Part shown: piece after piece, positions 35,705 through 47,529 of the stretch
Layout: each line of letters opens with the position of its first letter
Numbering within the stretch: position 1 is the first letter of the stretch
DNA from: Aedes albopictus
Lineage: Eukaryota > Arthropoda > Insecta > Diptera > Culicidae
Assembly (NCBI RefSeq): GCF_035046485.1
Contig: NC_085138.1
Coordinates: forward strand, 275,571,694 to 275,635,693
Length of the DNA: 64,000 nucleotides
Direction: 5' to 3'
Notes under the pieces: generated by a model
What the model was told of the DNA's origin: nothing
Databases searched by the model: none
What the model saw: only the letters and a program-made list of their open reading frames with translations
Position numbers and translations under genes: made by a program

Positions 35705-35920
35705 TTTTGTACTGACTTTTCGAACCCTCTAAGCCGAATACCCTCTTTGAATGAATGTAATCCGTTTCGTAACTTTTAATTCCGTCCTATTTTGCTTATC
35801 CTTTGACAGATACGCGTGAGGAAGATTACAAGTGGTAGTAAAAATACGCGTATCTGTCAAAGGATAAGCAAAATAGGGCGGAATTAAAAGGTACGAAACT
35901 AATTACACTCATTCGAAAAA
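35705..35920. mobile_element. Palindromic MITE, reference copy of the TTCGAACCCTCT family
   Basis: Two long inverted arms meet near 35830: CTATTTTGCTTATCCTTTGA on the left and TCAAAGGATAAGCAAAATAG on the right. Outer ends are TTCGAACCCTCTAAG and TTACACTCATTCGAA. Other copies are at 58756-58915 (one arm) and in the homeobox intron (52608-55140, split). It can fold into a long hairpin. Confidence 0.8.
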
Positions 35921-36207
35921 AAAAAAATGTTTGTTTTATTTTTTTTTTTTCATGGAAAAAAAAATAACTTAAGGGAAAATAATTTGTGAGTGTATTCAAA
36001 TCCACCAAACTCTTTTACTATAACAGCATGATTCAGGAAAAAAAATTAAACATGTTAATCATTGCGAATAAATACAAAAGAAACAATGACATCTGAAAGG
36101 TGAACAAACCATCAATTTTTTTATAATTTGAGAAATTGTAATACGCTTTAAAATACGCTAAAAACCATTGCAGATGTACAGAACAGTCCTAAATATCTTC
36201 CAGGAGA

Positions 36208-36355
36208 TGTCACAGAAGAGTCACGGCAGCGCAGGTTTTTGTTGGGCAAAGGTCACTGTAACTTACTTCTAGCAAGTAAGTTATTATTTGTTAGAAGTAA
36301 GTGATAGTGACTTCTGCGCCACAAAAACCTGCGCTGCCATGACTCTTTTGTGACA
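36208..36355. mobile_element. 148-bp near-perfect hairpin MITE
   Basis: The arm from TGTCACAGAAGAGTCACGGC pairs with the arm ending at 36355 (GCCATGACTCTTTTGTGACA) with a few mismatches; the pairing continues inward (GTAACTTACTTCTA / TAGAAGTAAG) so almost all of the unit is stem. No coding capacity. Confidence 0.7.
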
Positions 36356-36548
36356 AGTGTGTTACAAGTGTAGCAGTTATCGCCATAGTGGTCCCATAGT
36401 GCATTTTAGGAAAGTTTTCAAAGTTTGAACATTTTTTTTTTATTCTTCAATCACTTAACCTAATTTAAAGCTCTTTTGTCCACTAGGGCACTGCGTGAGC
36501 GATTCCAATTGGCGGCTGCACTTACACTTTGTGTAGCGCCTATATGTA

Positions 36549-36997
36549 CACACTTAGAATTTCTGAAATTTCCACGAAACGGAATCACCAAAAAACGTAA
36601 ATGTTTTCAAGACTGAATCACAAATTGGACTCAATTTTACGCTCATCATGTAAGTGCTGGTTGGTTAACAAATCCGTTTCACCAGAAACGATGAATCAGT
36701 ATCACGTTCATCAGCCACCTTCCAACTCAGTGAAATAGCCGAGAGGTAAGAGATGTGGCTCACGATCAGCAGATCCGGAGTTCGAATCCCCATGCATGAC
36801 AATATTTTACTTTTCTATGTTTTATCTGTCAAATCGGTTCTAGGCGATTGCTAGACGCTAAGAAAAAATAAGTTTTGTTTTGGGGTGTCTTGAAAGACGT
36901 AAATTTACATGTTATAACCTCTAAATTTGTGTTTTTGAAGATGCTCGTATATGTCAGGTTCAGGACATTTAAAATTACATGATATTTTCTAGGTGTG
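36549..36997. mobile_element. 449-bp TA-target MITE with a tRNA-like block inside
   Basis: Ends CACACTTAGAA and TTCTAGGTGTG are inverted with one mismatch and flanked by TA (36547-36548; 36998-36999), as in the Tc1/mariner superfamily. Inside, 36725-36795 (+) has an A-box-like AGCCGAGAGGTAAGAG and a B-box-like GAGTTCGAATCCCC. It is inserted in the long SINE copy B. Confidence 0.7.
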
Positions 36998-37188
36998 TAC
37001 TCTATTCTAATTGTACTATATCAAACTGGTTGCCGTTGCGCTGCTTTCTCTTTTCTACCTTGTCCATGGGTAGAATGATGAGCACGAGGATGTTGATGTA
37101 TGGCTCTTGTTCCTTCTTCAGTCCGATTGGGGGTCCATTATGAGTTGCCGTTAGCCGGTATCCAAGTTTCCGGGTCCGTTAGAGCATA

Positions 37189-38108
37189 CAGTATGACCCA
37201 TAAAAAATGCGACATTCCATTTTTTTGCGGTATTTGATGATTTTCAATGTAATAATCCTAATGAATTATTTTTTTTTGGATTAGGATACAATAAGGAGGT
37301 CATTATCATACAGGATTTCTAATTTTTTTGTCAAAACATTAATTGGTTACCTATATGGGATACCTTATAATTGTTAACAATTTCTAAATAAAATTAAGTG
37401 TTCCTCTAATTTTTAGAGCAAAATGAACTAAGATAAAAATTTTAAAGAAACCATGAAAAAATATGTACTCTTTAATACGCCCATGTTTGAAAAATATTTT
37501 TAAAATTATTTCAAATGTTTACAAACAAAAACTTAAAAAGGTGCTACATATTAAAAACCGTATTTAAGATAAATTAATAAAAAACTTAACACAGTTTGAA
37601 CATTTTTCAAAACAATTTTTTGTCGATTAAGGCATATAAACCTGCATTTATGATAGGTACAAATACTAAGTACTTAAAAACAATTTCATGCTTAAAACAT
37701 AATATTTTCTACAAATTATCATTTGTCAAATAGTTCAATTTTCAGAAAATATGTATCACTTAATTTATAAGTTAATATTTTTTTCGTTCTTGTCCGACGA
37801 ACCAACGAACTCCTGAAGACCTTATGCAGCCGTAAAACTTCTATTTTGAAAATAAAATTTGATTGAATGTGATTGAAAGCAATTGAAAGAAAATTATATC
37901 CTTTAAAAACGGCCTCTGGCGCGTGGACGATTTCGACATCCAACGTTATATTTCCAAAGGTATGTGCATGAAATCAGTATATGTTCCTTTGCCATTATCA
38001 GATTAGTGGCTCTACTATACTATCCAATAGATGCATGCAAGGTTAATCAGTTCGAAGTAGGGGAACGATGACTTTGAAAACTTTCGCATTTTTTTATGGG
38101 TCATACTG
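37189..38108. mobile_element. 920-bp non-autonomous Tc1/mariner-type element
   Basis: Inverted ends of about 26 bases beginning CAGTATGACCCATAAAAAAT, flanked by TA on both sides (37187-37188; 38109-38110). CAGT ends and TA targets are typical of Tc1/mariner. No transposase frame is present. It interrupts the same long SINE as 36549-36997. Confidence 0.85.
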
Positions 38109-38435
38109 TATGCTCAAAAGAGGGTCAGGTGTCAGCTGCTCTCGGGGAGAACAGCAACTGACGAAAAATTGCAAGTGCCGAAGCTGGGATCGAACCCATG
38201 ACCATCCACTTATGAAGTGAACGTGTAGCCACTACGCTACGGGCCCGGTGTGTTTGAACCTTTATCTTGTTTTATTGGCAAGATTTTAAATGCATCATAA
38301 AATTAGAACAGAAAAAATCATGTAACATTTTAAAATTTTTAAAATACCCAGTAGGGTAATTGTTCCCTTCGTTGCGGTAGTACCTTTTGTTGCGGTAGTG
38401 ACATTTGATCACTTTTTTGACTGAAAGGTTACCAA

Positions 38436-38698
38436 CACAGACAAACAGACGTAACACCTTGAACGATTTTCATGAAAATCCATCGCCCAGTTCACACTAC
38501 CATCACCTGGTGGAAAAGTTGCACAAATCACTGTGTTGTGCAATATCGTCAACAGAAGGCGCTAGTGTGAAACGTCAAACGCATAGAAATACGATGCGCG
38601 CCCCTCTGGTTGTGAAAGCCATAACTATGAAAATTTAAAATGATCGTTAAAAGCGTGGTCGATGGAAATTTCGCAAGTGTTACGTCTGTTTGTCTGTG
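38436..38698. mobile_element. 263-bp MITE, perfect 22-bp TIR, 7-bp target duplication
   Basis: Left end from CACAGACAAACAGACGTAAC and right end are perfect inverted copies over 22 bases (38436-38457 and 38677-38698). TTACCAA occurs on both sides (38429-38435; 38699-38705). The perfect ends suggest a fairly recent insertion. The superfamily is not assigned. Confidence 0.85.
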
Positions 38699-39249
38699 TT
38701 ACCAATATGCCTTTTAATAGTTGTATTATGCTTCAATGAGGAGATTGCACCATTTGTGTGCTCAAGTATTGTCCTAAAACCTACTTTAAAAATATTTTCC
38801 TTAATATTTTTACTGCAGTGTTCCTATTGTTCCGATAGTGTTCGTATCCTCCAAAATCCCAAATGAATTCTATGGAATACTGCAACAATAGCAACCAAAA
38901 TTAAATTTTACCTCCATAATAGGAACAGTATGCCTAAAGTTGGTACAAGCGATTTATTATCGAAACAGTGAGAAACAATATTTTTCATATTTTTCCAAGC
39001 AAATTTGGATAGAAAACTACCGACTAACGTTTTGAAACCCTTTATTGGGTGCTATGATCATTTTTTTAAATTAATTTACACTAATACCACAACGATGGGT
39101 ACACTTATCCTATGGCCAAATAGGGAACCACTATGGCGATAATTTTAACACTCACCATATTTCATTTATCATTTTTATGGTGTTTAATTCAAGGATACAA
39201 TTGTTGAACACTGGCATAACTGAAACTATTAGCATGGCTGCCAAATTAT

Positions 39250-39640
39250 TTTTTCACTTTTCCTAATCGTGAATTTCAAGGATCTTCAGGGGCGTTCCAG
39301 AGGAATTCAGAGGGTTAAATGGGTCCCTGGGGTATTTAAGGGCGTTACAGCAAGTTTCAGGAGAGAACCAGGGGGTTTTGAGAGGTTTTACAGGCGTTCC
39401 AGAGTGTTTGGAGGGTTTTAGGAGCGTTCTAGGGGTTTCAGAGGCTTTTAAGGGGCCCATGGGTGTTTCAGAAAATTGCATGGGCATTCCAAGATGTTTC
39501 AGAGGCGTTCCAAGGGGACCCCAAGAGGTTTCAGGGGCGTTACAGGGATGTTCCCGGGTGTTTTAGGTGGTTTCATGGGCGCTCCAGGAAATTTATCCCT
39601 GATATCACTTGAAACCCTGAAACAGCTTGAAATTCTCCTG
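39250..39640. repeat. GGGGCGTTCCAGGGGTTTCAG degenerate repeat
   Basis: Imperfect units combining TTTCAGAGG, GGGCGTTCCAG and GGGTTTTAGG at about 20-36-base spacing. The open frames on both strands are repeat artefacts. A shorter patch of the same type lies at 43830-44010. Confidence 0.7.
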
Positions 39641-39647
39641 AACATTC

Positions 39648-39880
39648 ACTGAGCATGAGCATAGATGACCGCACACTTCGTAGTTGCTACTCCGTGATTG
39701 ACCGGAGCAATCGAAATTGCACAGAGAACCAATGAATAGAGCTAGGGATTAGCTTACTATTCTCCATGTGCACAGTTCGAAAACTCCCAACTTTATTAAG
39801 ATCAATAACGGCGCTGGCCACGTCCTTACGGTCATCGAGGATGGGAGGGAGTGTTAGTAAGACAACCGTTATGAAGACCG
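39648..39880. repeat. Dispersed repeat copy 2 (GAGCATGAGCATAGAT family)
   Basis: Collinear with 26607-26840. The better-preserved copy, with TTACGGTCATCGAGGATGGG near its end. A SINE is inserted shortly downstream. Confidence 0.65.
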
Positions 39881-39921
39881 AACATCTCAGTGGCTTCCCG
39901 ATTGTCTTAGGAAGGATTTTT

Positions 39922-40095
39922 TTTATCTGTATTAACGAGATTTTTAGCCCTAGGCTAGTTCATCTCGGGACTCACGTTTTACTTCCCTTCCGAAGGAAGA
40001 ACTCACATTTTGTGAGTTTGTCGGGAGTGGGATTCGATCCCAGGTCCTCGGCGTGATAGTCAAGTGTTCTAACCATCACACCAGGTCCGCTCCAC
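39922..40095 (-). mobile_element. tRNA-derived SINE, about 174 bp
   Basis: Minus-strand tRNA-like head at 40021-40093 (A box TGGTGTGATGGTTAGAAC, B box GGGATCGAATCCCAC) and a short body to the left. The exact 16-bp repeat CTTAGGAAGGATTTTT flanks it (39906-39921; 40096-40111), a typical target-primed duplication. A different family from the 265-bp SINEs. Confidence 0.85.
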
Positions 40096-40111
40096 CTTAG
40101 GAAGGATTTTT

Positions 40112-41400
40112 GTTAGTAGGGTGGGGTACATTGTCAGTTTTGGAGTCACCTATGGTTGGTGATGCGATCTGACCATGGATCGATAGGCATTAACCGCGAC
40201 GCACAAGAATTATGCAAGAATTAAAATATTGCGCGTTTTCACTCCATTAGAGAGCAGAAACCTTTAGCCCATTCCACACAGAAATGAACTGAACGCGATG
40301 AACGACCAATCGGAACTTCGGTGTTTCCAACTCATTCGCGACAAATGTTTCTAACCGCATTTACTTTCTCTTGTTGATCGTGATTTATTCCGTCGTGATA
40401 TTCGAGAAAAAAAGGAGTAAGAATCGTAGGATAATGATAAAGTATGTGCATCTAGTGTTTGCTTACCAGCGCTTGCCACGGTAGGTTCTGACGCGATATT
40501 TACCTACATCATACCCGAATATTGCATTCGGGACGGTATTAGCAACAATTGCTCATCAGTTGTTCACTTTGCTGGGTCTAACGTGATTGTCTCAGTCGCA
40601 ACGCGTAATACAAGTTGAATATGCGACGAACAGAAAAAATCTTAAAAAAGTGGATTTTACCGAATTGAAATTATCTTAAAACTTCAATGAAAATACGCGA
40701 AATTACAAAACTTGGCTCGAAGAAATCGACGCGGTCTACTTGCCACTGAATCGTACGGTAATCTTGATCTTTCTAAAAAAAGAGATGCTTCGCCGTTTTG
40801 ATCGCTGCTTGTAAATCTGAAATAGAAAATAGTATTAAATGGTGATACGTTCACAACAATTATATTTTTAGAAAATTATGTTATTTATACATAGGACAAA
40901 TTTACCTGCATCCCTGTGAAACAAACGGTATATTAGCAAAAAAAAACAAATTGCAAAAAAAAGAATAAAAAACAATTAATAAACAAAAAAAAACAGTAAA
41001 ATAAGTCAACCAAATCTTGATTCTGCATTTAAATTAACCAGACTGGAAAATAGCAAGACCAAAATTTGATATGGTATGGTAGATATTACGCCGTAACGCA
41101 CCACTGAATCTCTTTGATGCTGCAAAAATTCACCTTATTCATGTAAATATTAACCAACAAATCTTTTCGGTCATTTTTACTTCTAGTCATGCTTAAAACG
41201 ATTTCAGCCAGTCAGGGCTCTCTTCAAATGAAAAGCGATTCCTTGTCATCTGAATAAGTTGTCACTCAAATAACTAGCTGGGCACAAAACAAGAAAAAAT
41301 CCACCAAACCGAAAAATTATCGTATATTGGTTCAAACTCGGATAAAATTCAATCGAATGTTAGACAATTTTTGGACCTTCTTCGAATAACTGTTTAGTCT
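40112..41400. other. Non-repetitive non-coding DNA
   Basis: No protein-like frame, no repeat ends. A-rich runs occur at 40930-41000. Nothing further can be supported. Confidence 0.35.
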
Positions 41401-41404
41401 AGTT

Positions 41405-41755
41405 TTTTATTCTTCAATCACTTGACCTAATTTACAGCTCTTTTGTCCACTAGGGCACTACGTGAGCGATTCCAATTGGCAGCTGTACTTTGTACAGCGC
41501 CTAAATATATTATATTGTAATTCAACTATATCGAACTGGTTGCCGTTGCGCTGCTTTCAATACTACTCTATCATGATAGAATGATGAACACGGGATGCTG
41601 ATGTGTGACTGTTAGTTGTTCATTTTTTCAGTCCGATTGGGGGTCCATTATGAGTTGCCGTTCGTCGATGTCCAAGTATCCGGGTTCGTTGGAGCCATGG
41701 GCTCAGAATAGAATCAGTGCCAGCTGCTCTCAGGGGAAAGAGCAACTGACGAAAG
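41405..41755 (-). repeat. Long tRNA-SINE body, copy A
   Basis: Uninterrupted copy of the body seen in split form at 36425-38165, with GGTTGCCGTTGCGCTGCTTT and GATTGGGGGTCCATTATGAG (plus strand) shared. The tRNA-like head is missing; another SINE-like tail (about 41760-41945, ending in GAAGAAAAAAA) adjoins it in the other orientation. Confidence 0.65.
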
Positions 41756-41999
41756 TGTTTTTTGTAAAAGAAATTTCCTTGAATTCCATGAGCATAGAGT
41801 AAATATCATCGTCCCTGTCACATGATATACACATGCTAAATGGCTATTGACAAAGGAAGCTCAGATAAAAACTGTTACAGAAGAACACTGAGCTGAGAAG
41901 CAGACTTCGTTCCAGTTGGGACATTGCGCCTAGAAGAAAAAAATAGAAGATAAAATAGAAGACTTCGGTGATTTTTTTTGACAAACTACAGAAGTTTTA

Positions 42000-43530
42000 T
42001 TACGCATTATGATTGTTTGCTTTCCGCATAAAATGAACAATAGCACGACAGTCTACATGACATGATTCTAATTTGGGCTATATTATGTATCAAATATCAA
42101 AGTGAATCCTGAATCGTGGCCCAACGATACCTTTCCTACTGACAAGCAACCCTTTCCTGCAGCCTTTGGTGGAGAAGTTTGGAAAACGCCGGTTTGTATT
42201 AACATTCCTTCCCTCTGCTAACGTAACTGCAAGGGCGTGGCTGGCGCTGTTTAAAGAGAACCTTTTAAGTGTACATACACAGAGAGAATAATTCTGACCA
42301 CTCCCAGTCAACGATTCAATTCAATCAGTTGTTGTACATGCACGACGCGCGCGAGGCCTGATAGCCCTTTTAAAATTGACTGTATTATAGCGGAAAAGTT
42401 GCAGAACCAGGACCCCTGCTCAAATGGTCCCGTGCCCTATCTATCATTATTGAAGAACCGACCGCAACGTGCACTGACCTATATTGAGAGTATGTAAAAT
42501 GTAAATGTTTTAATTAAAGGTTTCATCACTCGACTTTCTTCTTCCAATTTGCCCAAATTACTCTCTTATCATGCATCTGCCACCACCTTTCATCGAAACT
42601 TGAACCTACATACATTGCAGCAACGGTTTGGTACGTGGGCTTCCCTTACAATATGATTTGAGTAGGTACCTACGACCGCCTCGCTTGTCACCGTTGCCCA
42701 AGAACAACTTAAGTATCAAACCCGCACGACAGATGAAAATCGTTATCTACAATCACCGGCGCGGCGTCACCGTCATCATCTCGGCGAATGTCAGCCCAAA
42801 TTTAGCTTTCATCGGTGATATCATGACGATACACAGTCCGCACTTCGATCGAAAATTCTTCCCAAAAGAACATTTTTCTGTTCTGCGCGTGATTGGTTGA
42901 TTGGTGGTGGCACATGCAACATCAAGACGCCAAGGAGCATGGTAAGCATATCGTAAGTGTCTCATTATTGTTTACTGCCTGCCTGCCTATACCTACCTAC
43001 CTACATCGGGCACACAAACAGAAGCTACGTAAGCACGCACGCACGCACACCCACTGTCGCAGAACCCGTCATCGTATCGTTCAAACATCGTACCGGGAAG
43101 AAAGGAGCCGTTATGTTTGGTGCCGTCGGCAAACTTTTTGGATCGAAAGATGAGTGGAACGTTGCTGTCGGTTGGATCGACCCACAGATGCTACGTCTTA
43201 CCTTGCTCGAAGCGCGGTATTTGGTTGGTAGGTCGAGAAGCTCGCAAATATGACACGATGCGATGATGCCAAGAAGTTAACATAAAGCACATATTCACGT
43301 CACCTTTCTTTCTCGGCAATATGAACAAAAGGAAGAATATTTTGGAAAAAAAAATACACAAACACAACTTTATAGCAACATAATAAAGAAAATTTGAATC
43401 AATCCACCTAGGTTAGCTGCTATTGCGAGTGAGTTTAACGTTATGGTTGAAAATAACATTTGAAGTTTCTTGATTATTTTCGCAAAGATAACTTACTTTC
43501 TCGAATTTCTGTTGCTATATCGGTTTTTGA
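42000..43530. other. Non-repetitive non-coding DNA
   Basis: Moderate-GC sequence with simple stretches (CCTACCTACCTACAT, GCACGCACGCACGCAC near 42995-43045). No frame on either strand resembles a protein. Possible regulatory DNA by its lack of repeats. Confidence 0.3.
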
Positions 43531-43534
43531 TGAC

Positions 43535-43800
43535 ATCGACGGTGGAGCTCCACGTTGGAGATCTATTGATGAAGACGTGTAGTAGCCATTGAATGTTCTT
43601 CACTGATACACCCCAGGTTTCACTCGCGTACAGCAGCAGATCCTCTTGGTATTCATTGATTTGATTCAAGATGATAAAGAATCCTGCTTGCTACCGTCGG
43701 AAAGTTTCGATAATCTTCTCCTGCAATGCAACCAATCTTTGCATTGAAGTCGCTTATGAGAGTCTTGATATCACTTTTTGAAATATAATCCACGTGTACG
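43535..43800 (-). pseudogene. Non-LTR retrotransposon ORF2 C-terminal fragment
   Basis: The minus strand encodes LLLYASETWGVSVKNIQWLL, followed by HVFINR. This matches the region after the RT domain of many insect non-LTR elements (VLLYG.ETW......Q.L..F.NR; family knowledge). Frames are shifted upstream. A dead fragment of about 85 codons. Confidence 0.6.
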
Positions 43801-44019
43801 CAGCGTGGGCGTTAGCAATGAGCAGGAAACCAACTCCACGGGGATTCCATGGGGCTTCAGGGCATTTTAAGGAATTATTTCATGGGATTTGTGGAGCCTT
43901 TTATGGGTGTTCTGTCAAGATTTGTCGGTGCTTTAATTTGATAACGGGGAACTCAGGGCCATTCCAAAAGTATTGAGGGGGTTTCAGGAACGTTTCAAGG
44001 GGCTTTAACTCCTAAACTA

Positions 44020-45260
44020 CCAAGGGTCCAAAAAAAGTCGGAAGTCCAACTTTGACAAGGCATTTCTCGGCCGTTTTTCAACCGATTTCAAAACTTTTTT
44101 TGCGATGGAACCGGACAGGTTTTAAGATCATCGTCCATTTAAAAAAATATAAAATAGATGCGTCTACCTAAAGTTATTAAGCAAAAGGCACTTCCTAGTT
44201 TTTTTAGAGAGCGCATTTTTGCGCACATTGATCAATAAAACAAAATTTAAAGCGATGACATATGGTTTTTTCGACTCTAAATCATGCGTACAGCTGGAAT
44301 GAACATGTTTATGCAAAATTAGTGATTTTTCAGTACACTGATAATTTACCTTACTCAAAAAACTGTTAAAATACCCTATTTTTCACATAAAATAAGCAAT
44401 AAATCAAAATTCAAAGCGATGACATATAGTTTTTTTGGTCTTAAATTGTTCGTAGAATTGTACTCGACATTTTTGATGAACAATGAAAATGTTCTAATTA
44501 CACTCTTATTTTGTTTTACCCGGAAAACTACGAAAATTCCATACTTTTTACGCAAAGTAGTCAACAAAACTAAATTTAAAACGATAACATGAAGTTTTCT
44601 AGCCTTGAAATGTTCGGAGGAGGTTGGGGGACATACTTGAAGAATAATAATGATGTTTTCATTACACTCAAATTTTGATTCACTCAAAAACCAACGAAAG
44701 TACCACATTTTTCACGCAAAGTGGTTAACAAAAATGATGGCTTATAATGCAAAGTAGTATTTTATCTTCAAATTATTCGTGAAAGCGTACTGGACGTTCT
44801 TGATGAGTAATAGTGACGTTTTCATGACACACTTAATTTATTTTACTAGAAAAGCTACAAAAATATAATAATTTTTATACAAAACAGTCAATTAAACAAA
44901 ATTTAAAGCCATAACATGTAGTTGTATGGCCATAAATTTTCCGTTACAATGCACTGAACCTGTTTTTGATAAAATGATGATGTTAACATTACACTGATAT
45001 TTTTTTTAATAAAAAAAAGTAGGAAAATACCACAAAAAAGCTCAACTTTAAATATATTGTAGTAGTTTAGTGGATTTATTTGAACAACCTTAGTGATGTT
45101 TTTATTACACTCATATTTTATATCACTCAAATTACTAGGAAAATATCACATTTTTCACACAAAGTAGTCATCAAATAAAAATTGTAGTCAATGCATTATA
45201 GTTTTTTTGCCATGCAATTATTTGTAAAAAAGTACTAGACTTGTTTGATAAACAATCTTT
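44020..45260. repeat. Left arm of inverted repeat: about seven ~163-bp monomers
   Basis: Monomers are marked by (A/C)AAATTTAAAGC(G/C)ATAACAT-like phrases at about 44246, 44408, 44570, 44733, 44898, 45047 and 45175: spacing 162-165 bases, then shorter. Each monomer includes ATTACACTCAT and a CAC-AAAGTAGTC-like junction. The frames across them (for example 44376-44708, minus) repeat with the monomer and are not genes. The part from 44551 rightward recurs in reverse at 47530-48395. Confidence 0.8.
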
Positions 45261-45829
45261 CAATTACACTCGTTGTTTTCCAAATTTGTTTAAAAAATCA
45301 AAAACAACTCAAATAAAGAGTACTTACTATGCGCAGCATATAGTCACATGTTGATGTACCGTAAAAAATATATTTTTACACAGATAATTATTTTTGATAG
45401 CTAAAAGCACTGAGATTTTCACTCAGGTGGAGTGCTGACTCAATCTGTTATTTATAATTTTATAAAATTCTTCATGTTTTGATACAATAAATTAACCTAA
45501 CATATTTCATACGGATTTTCCCATCATGTTGATACTCTTTGTGTTGCAATCTGTAATATTTTTTTGGGATTTAATATGTTTGTCAGAGCACTATCAAAGT
45601 TTCCCAAAATGAAAATGTGATTCTCGCTCATATGAAAAAATAATATTGTTCACCCAAAACAATCAAAACTTTCCAATCCTTACATTGCAATTATAACTGA
45701 GACACCAGTACTTGTTTTAAAATTATTAAATCAGGAAAATACACGGAATAATATATTAGGGAAATTTGCTGAAAAACTATAAAAGCTACCCCGTTTTACG
45801 GTATTGCATCAGAAACTCTTCTATATACA

Positions 45830-47340
45830 TTTGTTTTTCAGAAATTTCCCAAAAGGCGCATTTAAATTTTATGATATCTTTCAAAGATTTTTTCAAAATA
45901 TTTTGTAGTGGGTTCTTTTCGAAAATCTTTCAAAAATATTCCAGAGATATTTTCAAAAAATCAAGGATTCATGCGGAATTTATTTAAGGGTTCTATTTCT
46001 CGAAGAATTCTTTCAGAAAACTTTTGAAATGTTTCCGTGTATTATTTCTTTGGGTTTTCATCAGAAATTCCTCCAGCGATTGTTTGATAAATTTCTCCAA
46101 GGACTTAGAATATTATCATATTTTTTCAGGTAACTCTTTTTTTTCCTGGAGCATTTTCGAAGTTTTTTTTCTGGCTTTCTCCAGTTCTCTCAAGTTTTCA
46201 GCCTAGTTCCCATGCAAAGTGTTTTTCTTTTATTTGCTCACATTAATAGTTCCTTCCGTGGTTTTTTCGATATTTTTAGAGATTTCCGATATTTACTTCT
46301 GGAATTTCTCCAAAGAGTTTTCCTATATTTCTCCTGAATTTCTTCGCTGGTTGTCATCCGGAGTTTCTCCCGGGATTTCTCTTGAAGATTTTCAGAGTTC
46401 TTTCATGAATTTTCTAAATATAGCTTTTTTCCGAGATTTCCCGGTACTTCTCAGGATTTCTTCCAAAGTTTCTCTCGCGTTTCTTATTGCTTAATTTCTC
46501 GCATAAATCACGTGGATTCATTCCGACATGTCTCCGGTTATTCACAACAATGAATTTTGTAGGTTATCTCAGGCAGGAGGTTTTTCGAGAAATACTTCTA
46601 GAAAAGTACAGTACTGGACGCATTGACCGATTTTCATACAAAATGCTTAAGGTTGGAGCTCTGTATTTCAGCTTCAAGAACACAAACTCCGAGAGTAATC
46701 TCAGGTGAAACTTAAAAAAAAAAACTCTCGCAAAAACCTTTATAAAATATCCCGGATGTAGCTTCTGTAGAAATCCGGGGAGAAACTCTAGAAAAAAATC
46801 ATTGAAATTTCTTAAAACTTCGGGAGAAATCCCAGAAGCAATTTAAAATCTGGGAGGAGCCTCAGTTGAAATCCCAGCAATAGTTTCTGTAAAAACCTTA
46901 GAAATCCCGGAAAAATCTCATGGAGAAGTACCAAGAGGAATACCAGAAGAAATCGCGGAAAACCTTCAAGAGAAATTCCGAGAGAAAATCTAAGAGAAAT
47001 TCTACGACAACATCTGATGTATATTCCCGGAGAACAGAGAATAAATTCCACGAAAATTTGTTTGGGCAAAACGCAGGAGGAAAAATCCAACGAGGGACTC
47101 TGAGAGCAAATATTGGAAAACCTTTGGAAGAAAATCTATAGGATTCTCATAAAAACCTTCAGGAGACAATATTTGGATTTCAGAAATCCTGCAATATTCT
47201 CCAGGATTTTTTCCGGAAAGAACAGTTTGAATCTAGGGTAAAAACGTCGATAGGAATACGAAAGAATCTCCGAGAGGAATTTGAAAAGGAATCCCATGAA
47301 ACAGGAATGAAAGAAGGCTGCAAATCTCTCTAATAAAGAC
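45830..47340. repeat. Degenerate GAATTCC-type field between inverted arms
   Basis: Low-complexity units (TTCTCCAGAATTTC, GAGAAATTCC) fill the centre between the two monomer arms. Frames on both strands are artefacts. Confidence 0.6.
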
Positions 47341-47529
47341 ACATAACCTAACCTTAACTTTGGAAACCAGTTAAGTTCGTATTTTTTTTTTCATTTTCAC
47401 GGGATTTCCGTTTATTTTTTGGTGATTGCTACTGCATGTTCAGGAGACGCAAATGGACTCAAATAAAAACAAATAAAAAAATCCCTGGAGAATTTTCGGT
47501 TTGCCTTGTATTTTTTTTCAGATAACCTG

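Larger units (their letters stand above)
36425..38258 (-). mobile_element. Long tRNA-SINE copy B, split by two TA-target elements
   Basis: On the minus strand a tRNA-like head (about 38258-38165; A box GTAGCGTAGTGG, B box GGGTTCGATCCCA) leads into a body that matches copy A at 41405-41755, including GGACCCCCAATCGGACTG, and ends in an A-rich tail (36425-36450). Two transposons (36549-36997 and 37189-38108) interrupt it; removing them restores collinearity with copy A. Confidence 0.7.

Noticed and set aside
36725..36795. Possible functional tRNA genes at 16091, 36725, 38165, 40021 and 60705
   Set aside because: Each has a B-box match but no acceptor-stem pairing, and they lie at SINE heads or inside MITEs.
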